A DNA stretch of 64,000 nucleotides from an uncultured Clostridia bacterium (GTDB lineage: Bacteria > Bacillota > Clostridia > Saccharofermentanales > Saccharofermentanaceae), in NCBI GenBank assembly GCA_946403085.1, contig CAMIYM010000007.1:1-64000 (forward strand), read 5' to 3'. The notes under the pieces are model-generated. The model ran no database searches, had not been told where the DNA came from, and was given only the letters and a program-made list of their open reading frames with translations. The position numbers were made by a program, and so were the translations under genes. Shown one piece after another: positions 34,735-43,234 of this stretch. Every line of letters starts with the position of its first letter. The first letter of the stretch is position 1.

Positions 34735-35598
34735 TTACCTGGAGCCTTTGTATCCTACGCCATAGACCGATGTATAGTAATCGATCCTTCTGGAGTCTTC
34801 AAAGACAGGCTCATAGATGTTTTTATCAGGATCTATGCCGACAAGTGCGCAGACAGCTTTATTGGCTCTTGTAGTAAGATCCTTTTCCCTGTCCTTCTGC
34901 TTTAATGACTTATCAGCATATAAAGGCTCTCCGACATGCAATGTGAAGCATGCGATCTGCCCGAAAACATGCTTTCTTATCCATCCGGGTTCACGGTAAG
35001 AAAAGCCCAACGGAATCACCGGAACATCGTTGGTAACGGCAATGAAAGCAGAACCTCTTTTGAACGGACGGATAGGCTGATAGTATTCCCACATACTGCC
35101 TTCAGCATAGATGTGAAGCCAGCCGTGTTCCTTGAAAAGACCTCTGATGGCGCGGAGCTGTGCCCTCTGGCCTGCAATATCTTTCTCCGGTATCGGAATG
35201 CCGCCTACAAGCCTTATGAGTGTTCCATTCTCACCATTGATATTCTTATCCCATGCAAGAAGATATGACTTATAAGGACGGATTGCTTTCATAACGGCAA
35301 TGTAATCCCACATGTGGACATGATTGCAGACGGATATTACACCTTTATCGAGAATATCCTTATGTTTCTTAAGGTTCTCACGTCCTTCGATCTTAAGTCC
35401 AAGTCTGATCGTTGCTACGTGAAAAACAAAAGCATTAAGCAGGAGCCTTGTCATCTTCTGCTTGAATAAGAAAGACTTTGACTTGTCGATATAGGGATAA
35501 GATGCATCGAAAACAAAGCCGCGGTCCTTATGGATCTCCAGATAATGACGGTCAGTCTCCTCCGGATAAGGAAAACGGTTTGTCTTAGGATCGAACAT
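34735..35598 (-). CDS. lysophospholipid acyltransferase (PlsC family)
   Basis: A 287-residue acyltransferase of the PlsC fold. It has the catalytic NHVHMWD (H-x4-D) and a later EGSMWEYYQPIRPFKRGSAF motif equivalent to the family's EGTR block. It probably acylates lysophosphatidic acid or a related lipid at the membrane. The start at 35598 lacks a clear ribosome binding site; a longer frame would overlap rimM. It lies 13 nt after rimM and is likely translated from the same message. Confidence 0.8.
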   Translation of the reverse strand: MFDPKTNRFPYPEETDRHYLEIHKDRGFVFDASYPYIDKSKSFLFKQKMTRLLLNAFVFHVATIRLGLKIEGRENLKKHKDILDKGVISVCNHVHMWDYIAVMKAIRPYKSYLLAWDKNINGENGTLIRLVGGIPIPEKDIAGQRAQLRAIRGLFKEHGWLHIYAEGSMWEYYQPIRPFKRGSAFIAVTNDVPVIPLGFSYREPGWIRKHVFGQIACFTLHVGEPLYADKSLKQKDREKDLTTRANKAVCALVGIDPDKNIYEPVFEDSRRIDYYTSVYGVGYKGSR

Positions 35599-35611
35599 CG
35601 CTTGAAAATGA

Positions 35612-36139
35612 TCAGTCGTACAATTCGTAAAGGCCTTCAGGCAGTCTGCACTTGATATATCCGGCCTCGATATCGACTTCATAACAATATATTTTGACGA
35701 ACGGGAGCATGAGATTCTTACTCTTGTTTTCTCGCTTTATCTCAAGAGTGAACTGCGGTCCTGTCTCAAAACAATCAATGACAGCGCCTAATTCTCCCCT
35801 GTCGTCATCTATGACCTTAAGTCCCTTAAGATCAGTGATAAAATAGCTGTCCTTCTTGAGCTTTACGGCATTATCCCTTGTTACGGCAATGAATCTGCCT
35901 CTTAAGAGCTCTGCCTTATCTCTGTCCAGGACACCTTCGAATTTTACAAGAACGTTCCCACGGTCCATTCTTGCAGAAGAGCATACGGAAGCTTCGGGCT
36001 TTTCGAAATTCTGCCCGCAAATAAAACAATCCTTAAGCTTAAGGAAACGGCGCGGGTCGTCCGTTAAGGGATACACTTTAAGTTCCCCACGAACGCCGTG
36101 CGCGCCGGTAATCTTTCCTATAATGATGAGATCTTCCAA
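35612..36139 (-). CDS. rimM: ribosome maturation factor RimM
   Basis: A 175-residue RimM that binds S19 and helps mature the 30S head. The N-terminal KITGAHGVRGELKVYPLTDDP and a C-terminal PRC-barrel (FITDLKGLKVID, LMLPFVKIYCYEVD) are recognisable. It lies 5 nt after khpA in the rpsP-khpA-rimM cluster. Confidence 0.94.
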   Translation of the reverse strand: MEDLIIIGKITGAHGVRGELKVYPLTDDPRRFLKLKDCFICGQNFEKPEASVCSSARMDRGNVLVKFEGVLDRDKAELLRGRFIAVTRDNAVKLKKDSYFITDLKGLKVIDDDRGELGAVIDCFETGPQFTLEIKRENKSKNLMLPFVKIYCYEVDIEAGYIKCRLPEGLYELYD

Positions 36140-36144
36140 AAGAA

Positions 36145-36375
36145 TCAGCCTACTATATCGACAATTACGCGCTTGCCCTCTTTGAGGTACTTAGCCTTCA
36201 TGATAGAACGGATAGCCTGAGCTCTCTTACCATTCTTGCCGATAATCTTTCCTGTATCTTCGGGAGCAACGGACAGCTCAAAAACGACCGTGTTTCCACG
36301 CTCTGTCTTCTTTACGTTTACCTCATCGGGATTGCTGACAAGTTCCCTGGCGATATAAACCAATAAATCGTCCAT
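36145..36375 (-). CDS. khpA: KH-domain RNA-binding protein KhpA (YlqC)
   Basis: A 76-residue single-KH-domain protein of usual length. The GKNG loop in IIGKNGKRAQAIRSI is the RNA-binding motif. KhpA partners with KhpB in Firmicutes to control cell division and small-RNA biology. It is located between rpsP and rimM, as in Bacillus. Confidence 0.94.
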   Translation of the reverse strand: MDDLLVYIARELVSNPDEVNVKKTERGNTVVFELSVAPEDTGKIIGKNGKRAQAIRSIMKAKYLKEGKRVIVDIVG

Positions 36376-36419
36376 ATAAAGCTCTCCTTCCTATTATTCA
36401 AAGAATCACGTGAAATAAA

Positions 36420-36662
36420 TCAGATGATACCCTGCTTCTTAAGAAGAGACTTTACTGTATCTGTGGGCTGAGCTCCGTTGGAGATCCACTTCTTTGCTGC
36501 ATCTGCATCGATCTTAACGCTGTCTGTTTCCTTCATGGGATCATAGAAACCGATCTCTTCGATGAAACGACCATCTCTAGGATATCTGGAATCAGCAACA
36601 ACTACACGATAGAAAGGTGCCTTTTTCTTACCCATTCTTCTTAAACGAATCTTAACTGCCAT
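36420..36662 (-). CDS. rpsP: 30S ribosomal protein S16
   Basis: An 80-residue S16 beginning [19 protein letters not shown], followed by [15 protein letters not shown]. The start at 36662 has GGAGG 8 nt upstream. It heads the rpsP-khpA-rimM part of the cluster, downstream of ffh. Confidence 0.97.
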   Translation of the reverse strand: MAVKIRLRRMGKKKAPFYRVVVADSRYPRDGRFIEEIGFYDPMKETDSVKIDADAAKKWISNGAQPTDTVKSLLKKQGII

Positions 36663-36730
36663 TTTTGTTTCCTCCAAAAAATATATTTTTGTTTTTTATA
36701 ATCTACGCCATATCTATGACGGGATCGACT

Positions 36731-38269
36731 TTATCTTCTGCCCTTGCGCTTCTTCTTACGGTCACGTCTTCCTGTAGGAACGAAAGGTGTATCGCCGTAA
36801 TCATCATCCTTAGGAGCTGTAAGGCTTCCAAGACCCTGTGGCATTCCGGTACCCATACCGCCCATGTTACCAAGTCCGCCGAGATTTCCGAGGCCGCCCA
36901 TACCGCCCATGTTGCCTTTAAGGCCCATCTTTGCAGCCTGCTTGGCAAAACCCTTAGGCATCTTGAAGCCGCCCTTGCCGTTAGAGAACTGCTTCATTAT
37001 CTTCGCAGTCTGCTCGTACTGGGTGATGAGCTTATTAACATCAGATACCTGTACGCCTGCACCTGCAGCGATTCTCTTTCTTCTGCTGGCATTAAGGATG
37101 GAAGGTGCTCTTCTCTCCTTCTTGGTCATGGAAGAGATGATAGCCATCTGTCTGTCAACGATCTTATCGTCAAGATCTTCCTCACTGACCTTGCCTGCCG
37201 CACCGGGCATCATACCGACAAGATCTTTAAGTGAACCCATCTTCTTCATCTGAGCAAACTGGTCATAAAGGTCATCGAGGTTATAACCGCTGCCCATCAT
37301 GCGTTCCATGGTCTTTCTAGCTTCTTCCTCATCGATGGAAGCCTGAGCCTTCTCGATAAGGCTTACCACGTCACCCATGCCGAGAATTCTGTCAGCCATA
37401 CGCTGAGGATAGAACTTCTCGATAGCATCGACCTTTTCACCTGTACAGATGTATTTGATAGGCTTGTTTGTAAGCTTACGGATTGAAAGTGCAGCACCGC
37501 CTCTTGCATCACCGTCGAGCTTCGTCATGATGAAGCCGTCCATACCGATGTTCTGCTCGAAAAGCTGAGCCACATTTACAGCTTCCTGACCGATCATCGC
37601 GTCGACAACAAGAAGCTTCTCTGTAGGATTTACAGCAGCAGCGATGTCTCTGAGCTCTTCCATGAGCTCCTCGTCTGCAACTGTACGGCCTGCAGTATCA
37701 ATGATGAGGTAATTGCAAAGCATATATCTCGCCTTGCCTTCACCGTCTTTTGCGATCTTAACGGCATCCTTCTCTTCAGGATCGATATAGCAGTCTACGC
37801 CGATCGAATCACTTAATACCTTGAGCTGCTGGGCAGCTGCAGGTCTGTGAACATCGACAGATACGACCATAGGCTTCTTGCCAGACTCTTTTAAGAGTTT
37901 TGCAAGCTTTGCAGCTGTGGTGGTCTTACCTGCACCCTGGAGACCATAAAGGATGATTATATTGAATCCGGAATCAGAGACGTTGAGCTTGTCATCGCCT
38001 TCTTCTCCGCCTAAGAGTTCTGTCAAAGAATCTCTTACTATCTTTACTATCTGCTGACCGGGTGTGAAGGACTCCTGGATATCAGCGCCCTTGCACTTCT
38101 CGTTCATCTCGGCAACGAATTCCTTAACTACGCTGTAGTTAACGTCTGCTTCAAGGAGAGCCATGCGGATCTCACGCATCATCTCCTTGAGGTCGCTCTC
38201 GCTTACGCGAGCCTTGCCGCGCATCTTTGAGGTTATATTCTGAAGTTTTTCAGATAAGCTCTCAAACAC
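36731..38269 (-). CDS. ffh: signal recognition particle protein Ffh
   Basis: A 512-residue SRP54-type GTPase that targets membrane proteins. Order: N domain (1-90), G domain with GLQGAGKTTTAAKLA, DTAGRT and TKLDGDARGG, then an M domain with methionine-rich helices. The C terminus is longer than usual because of a Gly/Met-rich GGMGGLGNLGG tract and a basic tail. It lies 4 nt after ylxM, its usual partner. Confidence 0.96.
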   Translation of the reverse strand: MFESLSEKLQNITSKMRGKARVSESDLKEMMREIRMALLEADVNYSVVKEFVAEMNEKCKGADIQESFTPGQQIVKIVRDSLTELLGGEEGDDKLNVSDSGFNIIILYGLQGAGKTTTAAKLAKLLKESGKKPMVVSVDVHRPAAAQQLKVLSDSIGVDCYIDPEEKDAVKIAKDGEGKARYMLCNYLIIDTAGRTVADEELMEELRDIAAAVNPTEKLLVVDAMIGQEAVNVAQLFEQNIGMDGFIMTKLDGDARGGAALSIRKLTNKPIKYICTGEKVDAIEKFYPQRMADRILGMGDVVSLIEKAQASIDEEEARKTMERMMGSGYNLDDLYDQFAQMKKMGSLKDLVGMMPGAAGKVSEEDLDDKIVDRQMAIISSMTKKERRAPSILNASRRKRIAAGAGVQVSDVNKLITQYEQTAKIMKQFSNGKGGFKMPKGFAKQAAKMGLKGNMGGMGGLGNLGGLGNMGGMGTGMPQGLGSLTAPKDDDYGDTPFVPTGRRDRKKKRKGRR

Positions 38270-38273
38270 TTTC

Positions 38274-38600
38274 TTACATTTCCTCTATCAATTCTTCAAG
38301 CTCTTTGGCAGCCTTTGCGGAATCTCCGCTGTTGATATGTGCCAATGCCTGCTTTGCTCTTGCCTGTTGTTTCTCGAAAAGCGCGAGAAGTCCCAACTTC
38401 TCCTCATACTCTTCAAGCTGCTTTTCCGCCCTCTTGACCGTGTCGTGAACACCCTGTCTCGAGATGCCCTCTGCTTCAGCGATCTCTGCCAATGTCAGAT
38501 CATCGTTATAGTAGCTTTCACAGGTGCGTCTCATCTTGGGCGTAAGAAGGTTGCCGTAGAAATCGAGCAAAAGGTCTGTTCTAACTGACTTTTCACGCAT
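38274..38600 (-). CDS. ylxM: YlxM-like DNA-binding regulator
   Basis: A 108-residue member of the YlxM/p13 family, which modulates SRP activity. A sigma-region-4-like helix-turn-helix is visible: LTLAEIAEAEGISRQGVHDTVKRAE. YlxM acts with Ffh in streptococci, and the two are adjacent here. The ATG at 38600 has GGGAGG upstream, and a strong promoter precedes it. Confidence 0.93.
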   Translation of the reverse strand: MREKSVRTDLLLDFYGNLLTPKMRRTCESYYNDDLTLAEIAEAEGISRQGVHDTVKRAEKQLEEYEEKLGLLALFEKQQARAKQALAHINSGDSAKAAKELEELIEEM

Positions 38601-38606
38601 TTAAAG

Positions 38607-38660
38607 ACACGCCTCCCTAATAAACGCTTGCACATAATAACAAAGCGTAAGGGGCGTGTC
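38607..38660. repeat. long interrupted inverted repeat around the ylxM promoter
   Basis: GACACGCC near 38607-38614 pairs with GGCGTGTC (38653-38660), and ACGCTT pairs with AAGCGT inside it. The symmetric arms enclose the -10 box and most of the spacer. It may be a protein-binding site or a structured leader. Confidence 0.5.
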
Positions 38661-38662
38661 AA
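38634..38662 (-). promoter_or_regulatory. promoter of ylxM-ffh-rpsP cluster
   Basis: On the minus strand, the consensus -35 TTGACA (38657-38662), a 17-nt spacer and TATTAT (38634-38639). It is one of the strongest matches in the window. Confidence 0.9.
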
Positions 38663-38683
38663 GTATTTTTACTTGTCAGGATC

Positions 38684-39247
38684 TTATGACTTTACCCACC
38701 AGTAGCAAAAAGCCTGGGTCCTTGCAGCAAATGCCGTGGAGGTCCTAAGCAGTTCTCTTACCTCATCCTTGGTATACCAGCGGGCTTCTATCTCTTCCTC
38801 GTCTGATGTGCTTGGAGCGAACTCCCCTTCTGCTTTACCAAGAACACAGCAGCTCTTCTCATTGGTGATACCAACGCCCGAAAAGCTCATCGGCAGGACT
38901 TCATCAATAGATACGAGCTTTAATCCTGTCTCTTCCCAGAGTTCTCTTGCTGCAGCAACATCAGGAGTCTCACCTTCATCTATAAGGCCTGCCGGGAAGT
39001 TATAGGCAAAACCTCCGACCGCCATCCTGTATTCCTTATTAAGCAGGATCTTGCTGCCGTCTGAATTGGTGATAATGAGAACTACAGCATCACACTTCTC
39101 TCTGGCGATATCTTCAAGGCTGCTGATATTCTTATCTCTTGAGACCATCTCGTAGATCTTCTTATTGCCAAGGCTGGTCTCATATTCTGCATTGTAAGAT
39201 GTGATAAAACGTCCTTCGTGGACTTTCTTGATTCCTATAAACTTCAT
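38684..39247 (-). CDS. Nudix hydrolase (ADP-ribose pyrophosphatase type)
   Basis: A 187-residue Nudix protein. The Nudix box (GLIDEGETPDVAAARELWEETGL region, read across residues about 97-119) has the G-x5-E-x7-REL-x-EE-x-G pattern that binds Mg2+. The layout resembles ADP-ribose pyrophosphatases. Its ATG overlaps the preceding flavin reductase stop by 4 nt (ATGA). It could recycle nucleotide sugars or ADP-ribose. Confidence 0.88.
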   Translation of the reverse strand: MKFIGIKKVHEGRFITSYNAEYETSLGNKKIYEMVSRDKNISSLEDIAREKCDAVVLIITNSDGSKILLNKEYRMAVGGFAYNFPAGLIDEGETPDVAAARELWEETGLKLVSIDEVLPMSFSGVGITNEKSCCVLGKAEGEFAPSTSDEEEIEARWYTKDEVRELLRTSTAFAARTQAFCYWWVKS

Positions 39248-39867
39248 TTCTTGCCCTTCTTTGTATCTTTTCCCATTCTTCTCCTGATCACGTCCTCTTT
39301 GGCTACGGAGTAACCGAAGAATCCGAGCTTCTCGCCTAAGAGATAATACTCTCCGTGGTTATAAGCAACAAGCTTGGCGTTTTCGAGACAGAGCTTACCA
39401 TTCTCATCGAGAAGATATGAATCCGCAGTAACGCTCTTTATCTCACCTATGAACATGTCATGTGATCCTAACTCTGTAACGCTCTTAACTACGCAGGAGA
39501 TCGATACAGGTGCTTCCTTGATGGCATAAGCATGCTCAAGACCGGCTGCCTTGACCGGAGTAAGCGAACATGAAGCGAACTTATCTTCCTTCTCACCGCC
39601 TCTTACGCCGCAGTAATCGCAGGCTTTGCAAAGAGATTTGGAAACGAGATTTACTACGAACTCGCCTGTCTCTGAGATCAGCTTATGTGAATATCTGTTT
39701 TTACGTATGCTTACAGATATCATGGGCGGTTCAGAATTGACCGTGCCTGCCCATGCAGCAGTCATGATGTTTGGACGTCCGTCAAGTCCTGCAGATGAGA
39801 TCATGACAACAGGGACGGGATTTAAGATTGTCGATACCCCGACCTCTATCTTATCGTGTTTTGCCAT
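39244..39867 (-). CDS. flavin reductase-family protein
   Basis: A 207-residue split-barrel flavin-binding protein. It has VVMISSAGLDGRPNIMTAAWAG, SVSIRKNRYSHKLI and GEFVVNLVS (the usual FMN-binding strands), plus a Cys pair in KACDYCGVRGGEKED. AAGGAGG lies upstream of the ATG. It shares fold with the protein at 9077 but is not closely similar. It lies between the GNAT-Ogt fusion and the Nudix gene in one tight operon. Confidence 0.85.
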   Translation of the reverse strand: MAKHDKIEVGVSTILNPVPVVMISSAGLDGRPNIMTAAWAGTVNSEPPMISVSIRKNRYSHKLISETGEFVVNLVSKSLCKACDYCGVRGGEKEDKFASCSLTPVKAAGLEHAYAIKEAPVSISCVVKSVTELGSHDMFIGEIKSVTADSYLLDENGKLCLENAKLVAYNHGEYYLLGEKLGFFGYSVAKEDVIRRRMGKDTKKGKK

Positions 39868-39870
39868 TGG

Positions 39871-40953
39871 TTAAACCTCCTTGGAAATAAGCGGTGTTAC
39901 CGCCGTAAAGCTCTCATGAAGGAGCAGATAGTCTTTTATATCGATACCGGCGGAATATCCGACGATGCTGCCGTCCTTACCGATTACACGGTGACAAGGG
40001 ACAATAACTGCAACAGGATTATCCGAGCATGCCGCGCCAACTGCCCTGGTTATCTTTCTTGCTTCGGCAAGTTGGCCGTCAGTAAGCATGAGAGCTATAT
40101 CCTCATAACTTGCAGTGCCGCCGTATGGTATGGAATTAAGGGCATTCCAGACCTTTTTCTGGAACAAAGTGCCCTGATTGAACCTTACATTGATATCAAA
40201 CCATGCCCTGTTACTGTCGAAGTATTCCCTTAATTCCACATAAGCTTTGGCAAGCTCATCGGGCAGGTACTGGAGCTGTTCGGATCCGAGATTGTATCTG
40301 CCGTCATCATTTCGCGCAAGTCCGCCGCCGGCATCAAGAAGGCCAAGCGATCCTGCAATGTTAAGCGCGAACGGTTCTTCGATCTGCTGGCCGTAATGGA
40401 ACAGCTTTACAGAATCGATGTAATCCTCTCCTCCCGATACCATTGCAACGCCTCTTTCAAACGGAACGAAGACGATATTGTACTTCGGATATTCATATGA
40501 GAGCATCGCGAAAAGTCCGGCATCTTCAAATCCGGTATTAAGCCTTACCTCATCTCTTAACACGGCTTCCTGATTAAAGCCTGCTCCCATAAGGATACGC
40601 TCAAGGCCTTCATTGCCGTGATTGCAGATAACAGTAACCTTATGATAGTACTCTTCGAGGAAGCAGTATCTTAATACTTCATCAACGATACCGCTCTGTG
40701 TATCCGCATTCGCGTCACTGGTAAAAACAAAATCGATATGTGCCCTGCAGTTCTTTCTGTCCGGTCTGAAAAGCTTTATCAAGGCATAGATAACATCGTC
40801 CTTAGAGGCAAGCATAGCTTCACCCTGACTTCCCGAACCCAACGCTCTGATATCATTTTCGATGAGCTTAATGGTTCCCTCCATCAGGCCGCGCCTGCGA
40901 AGTTCTGAACTGTCAGATATGTGAAGCTTGCGAAGAACGATTTTGTCAGCCAT
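39871..40953 (-). CDS. GNAT-like acetyltransferase fused to methylated-DNA cysteine methyltransferase
   Basis: A 360-residue two-part protein. Residues 1 to about 160 look like a GNAT acetyltransferase (HIDFVFTSDANADTQSGI, CNHGNEGLERILMGAGF). Residues about 155-345 are Ogt-type O6-alkylguanine repair: NFQKKVW-like QKKVWNALNSIPYGG, the recognition helix YEDIALML, AVGAACSDNP, and active-site PCHRV with Cys320. Ogt removes alkyl groups from DNA in a suicide reaction. The start at 40953 has GGAG upstream and overlaps the preceding gene's stop by 8 nt. Confidence 0.82.
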   Translation of the reverse strand: MADKIVLRKLHISDSSELRRRGLMEGTIKLIENDIRALGSGSQGEAMLASKDDVIYALIKLFRPDRKNCRAHIDFVFTSDANADTQSGIVDEVLRYCFLEEYYHKVTVICNHGNEGLERILMGAGFNQEAVLRDEVRLNTGFEDAGLFAMLSYEYPKYNIVFVPFERGVAMVSGGEDYIDSVKLFHYGQQIEEPFALNIAGSLGLLDAGGGLARNDDGRYNLGSEQLQYLPDELAKAYVELREYFDSNRAWFDINVRFNQGTLFQKKVWNALNSIPYGGTASYEDIALMLTDGQLAEARKITRAVGAACSDNPVAVIVPCHRVIGKDGSIVGYSAGIDIKDYLLLHESFTAVTPLISKEV

Positions 40954-42328
40954 AGCATTTCTCCGGATCGAAATCATCATTCCGCCGCACGTGATCGGCC
41001 ATATACTCGTTTGTACTTGCGTATAACTTACTGTCAAAGGACTCAGGGCAATATACCGCATTATCCATGACCTGTCTGAAGTCTGATGTCATGTGTCCGA
41101 AAAGCTTATCACCCGACACCAGATCCCATACTGCCTCATTTCTCGTAAGCGGCATGAATCCCGTCATTTCTTCAAGCCTGTAGATAAGAAGCAGAGCATC
41201 AGGATCATAAGAGATAAACGCTGCAAACTCAGCAGCAAAATCAGTATTCAGTGACTCTTTTGCAACACATAATGAATAAGTACTTAAGTAAGGGATTCCC
41301 GGATTGGTTACATCCTTACAGGGAAGGTGCAGGAAATAAAGCTTCTCTCCGTAATAATCTGACCAGCCCTTGATATTGGCGGAAGAATCGACCCAGAGAG
41401 CCGCCTTTCTCGAATAGACGGGATCTGCACCGCTATAGAGATCCTGTGAAAGTCCTGATGAATACAGGTCTCTAACATAAGATATGGAGTTATTTACTAT
41501 ATGTTTGGATGCTTCCTTATCCTTTGAATACTCGGCGTTAACCATATATGAAGTCTGTTTATCATTATTAAAAGCGGAACCCAGATAAGGGACAAGCTCA
41601 TAACCGGAGGCCAGAGGGGTACATGAGTATTCATTCTTAATGCTCTTCAGATACTTCTTGAGTTCTTCTGTGTTATTCCTTGTCTGAAGCTTTCCTATCT
41701 TTGAAGGAATGAACTCTGGATTGCCGATAAGGACCTGCGCAGAACAATAATGCGGAATTCCATAGAACACGCCTTCATCAGAATCGGCAGTAAGTGCATC
41801 AGAATATATCTGCTGGACATTAAGATACTTGTTGTCGGATACCGAATCATTAAGTGAAGCCGTGAACCCTGCTTTCCAGGCAGATTCGCTGTCCTGAGCC
41901 AGGAAAAGATCAGGCATTTCATTTGAAGCCTTCCAGTTCCTGATAGTCTCAAGGTTAGCGCCTGTATTGCCTGAACCGATATTGGTGACCACATAATTGG
42001 TGGCGACATTTGACAAAAAGGCTGTATCTATCGTAAGACCGGTCTCAGTGCTGTCCCAAAGGCCGTTATTCTTGCTGTACATCATGGCAACAAGGCACTG
42101 GATTGTAAGTTCGGAATAAGGAAGTGCGACCTTCAGCTGACGTATCTCGCTTTCAGAACCTGCAGTTGAAGTCTCACCTGCAGATTCAGAAGGATCGGTA
42201 CTTGCTGTGTCGGAACTTATCGAAGGAAACATGTCGTCGCCTTTATTGCAGGCTGTGATTACAGTGCAGGACAAAGCCATGCACAGTACTATACTGATCA
42301 ATCTTTTAAATGTAGCTGACGCTTTCAT
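40946..42328 (-). CDS. extracellular solute-binding lipoprotein (ABC-type, orphan)
   Basis: A 460-residue lipoprotein. A signal peptide (1-26) ends in the lipobox VITAC with lipidated Cys27, followed by a Ser/Thr-rich linker. The mature part has the two-lobed solute-binding layout of family 1 sugar-binding proteins (DLFLAQDSESAWKAGF, GVFYGIPHYCS, ALWVDSSANIKGW). No ABC permease or ATPase genes are nearby; it heads the DNA repair/Nudix unit and is coupled to it by an 8-nt overlap. The substrate is unknown. Confidence 0.8.
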   Translation of the reverse strand: MKASATFKRLISIVLCMALSCTVITACNKGDDMFPSISSDTASTDPSESAGETSTAGSESEIRQLKVALPYSELTIQCLVAMMYSKNNGLWDSTETGLTIDTAFLSNVATNYVVTNIGSGNTGANLETIRNWKASNEMPDLFLAQDSESAWKAGFTASLNDSVSDNKYLNVQQIYSDALTADSDEGVFYGIPHYCSAQVLIGNPEFIPSKIGKLQTRNNTEELKKYLKSIKNEYSCTPLASGYELVPYLGSAFNNDKQTSYMVNAEYSKDKEASKHIVNNSISYVRDLYSSGLSQDLYSGADPVYSRKAALWVDSSANIKGWSDYYGEKLYFLHLPCKDVTNPGIPYLSTYSLCVAKESLNTDFAAEFAAFISYDPDALLLIYRLEEMTGFMPLTRNEAVWDLVSGDKLFGHMTSDFRQVMDNAVYCPESFDSKLYASTNEYMADHVRRNDDFDPEKCYG

Positions 42329-42392
42329 CTGAATGGATCCTCCGACAAGCTAATTATATCATTCTTATACGGAATCCTTGCCTTTCTTTCAC

Positions 42393-42421
42393 TTGACACT
42401 TATCATGCAAATAGGTATATT
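42393..42421 (+). promoter_or_regulatory. promoter for tRNA-Thr
   Basis: TTGACA (42393-42398), a 17-nt spacer and TATATT (42416-42421), 10 nt before the tRNA. Confidence 0.88.
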
Positions 42422-42431
42422 TTTATGGCAC

Positions 42432-42506
42432 GCCAAAGTGGCTCAGGGGTAGAGCAATTCACTCGTAATGAATAGGTCGCGGGTTCGATTCCCGCCTTTG
42501 GCTCCA
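42432..42506 (+). tRNA. tRNA-Thr (anticodon CGT)
   Basis: GCCAAAG/CTTTGGC acceptor, discriminator T, encoded CCA, and anticodon loop CTCGTAA giving CGT. It is the only plus-strand tRNA in the window. Confidence 0.95.
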
Positions 42507-42516
42507 GAATCTTAAC

Positions 42517-42549
42517 AGGCTGTCTCAGATATGAGGCGGCCTTTTTTTA
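42517..42549 (+). terminator. terminator after tRNA-Thr
   Basis: An 11-bp stem with two G-T pairs (42517-42527 with 42532-42542) is followed by a run of seven T residues. Confidence 0.9.
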
Positions 42550-42578
42550 TGAGCAGCTGATATCTCTTAATATCCCGG

Positions 42579-42612
42579 AAATAATAAACGGCGCCCTTTT
42601 TCGGGGCACCGT
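42579..42612 (-). terminator. terminator after the small membrane protein gene
   Basis: ACGGTGCCC-type stem (42588-42596 with 42604-42612) followed by TTTATTATTT on the minus strand. Confidence 0.8.
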
Positions 42613-42636
42613 CATGAGATCAGATTAAGCTTCAGT

Positions 42637-43167
42637 TTATCTTCCTCTTCCCGGAATGACCTTGCTCAACGAATTTACAGCCTCATTCAGTTTCTGGATT
42701 GATTCATTAAGGCTCTTGACGTCTATATCGCTGATCTTCTGGACAGCTTCGGTCATTGCATCAGTATTATCTGTCAAAACCTTATCAACGTTTCCGATCA
42801 TCTTGTTCATACCGTCAAGTGACTTGTTCACTTCACCCATAAGAGTCGTAGCTTCATTAAGTGTGTTCTCGGCAGCAGACAGAGTACTGATCACCTTAGG
42901 GACAACAAATATGGCAGATACAACAAACACCAATGCTATAACAGCCATGCAGACAGATACGATACCTGTTCTTGAGGCAGTCTTCTTCTCGAGCTTAACA
43001 AGTTCAGTCAAAAGATCGTGATCAGTATAGTCAGCGTACTTCCCGCCATTTATCTTGTTCACAGGAGCAGCTTTTTCAGATTCCTTAACGGTTTCAGAAG
43101 CTTCCTTTACAGGCTCAGCTGTCTTCACTGCTTCTTCCATAGCCTCTTTATTCTCAGTTTCTTCCAT
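42637..43167 (-). CDS. small single-pass membrane protein with coiled-coil region
   Basis: A 176-residue protein of unknown function. Residues 1-45 are Glu/Lys/Ala-rich, one membrane helix spans about 70-92, and the outside part (about 93-170) is helical with heptad-like spacing (NTLNEATTLMGEVNKSLDGM, DKVLTDNTDAM). It resembles small DUF948-like envelope proteins in layout, but a family match is not claimed. TAAAGGAGG is upstream of the ATG. It is separate from the purine operon by a hairpin. Confidence 0.65.
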   Translation of the reverse strand: MEETENKEAMEEAVKTAEPVKEASETVKESEKAAPVNKINGGKYADYTDHDLLTELVKLEKKTASRTGIVSVCMAVIALVFVVSAIFVVPKVISTLSAAENTLNEATTLMGEVNKSLDGMNKMIGNVDKVLTDNTDAMTEAVQKISDIDVKSLNESIQKLNEAVNSLSKVIPGRGR

Positions 43168-43179
43168 CTTATCCTCCTA

Positions 43180-43219
43180 AATAAACAATTCACCTCCACC
43201 GCAAATGCAATGGAGGTGA
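43180..43219 (-). terminator. hairpin after the AICAR transformylase gene
   Basis: TCACCTCCA (43190-43198 on plus) pairs with TGGAGGTGA (43211-43219). On the minus strand it is followed by ATTGTTTATTT. It probably ends the purine operon. Confidence 0.65.
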
Positions 43220-43234
43220 TAAAGGTCTTTGGTA

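Noticed and set aside
35599..35682. Longer acyltransferase start inside rimM
   Set aside because: It would overlap rimM by 71 nt and adds residues with no family match.
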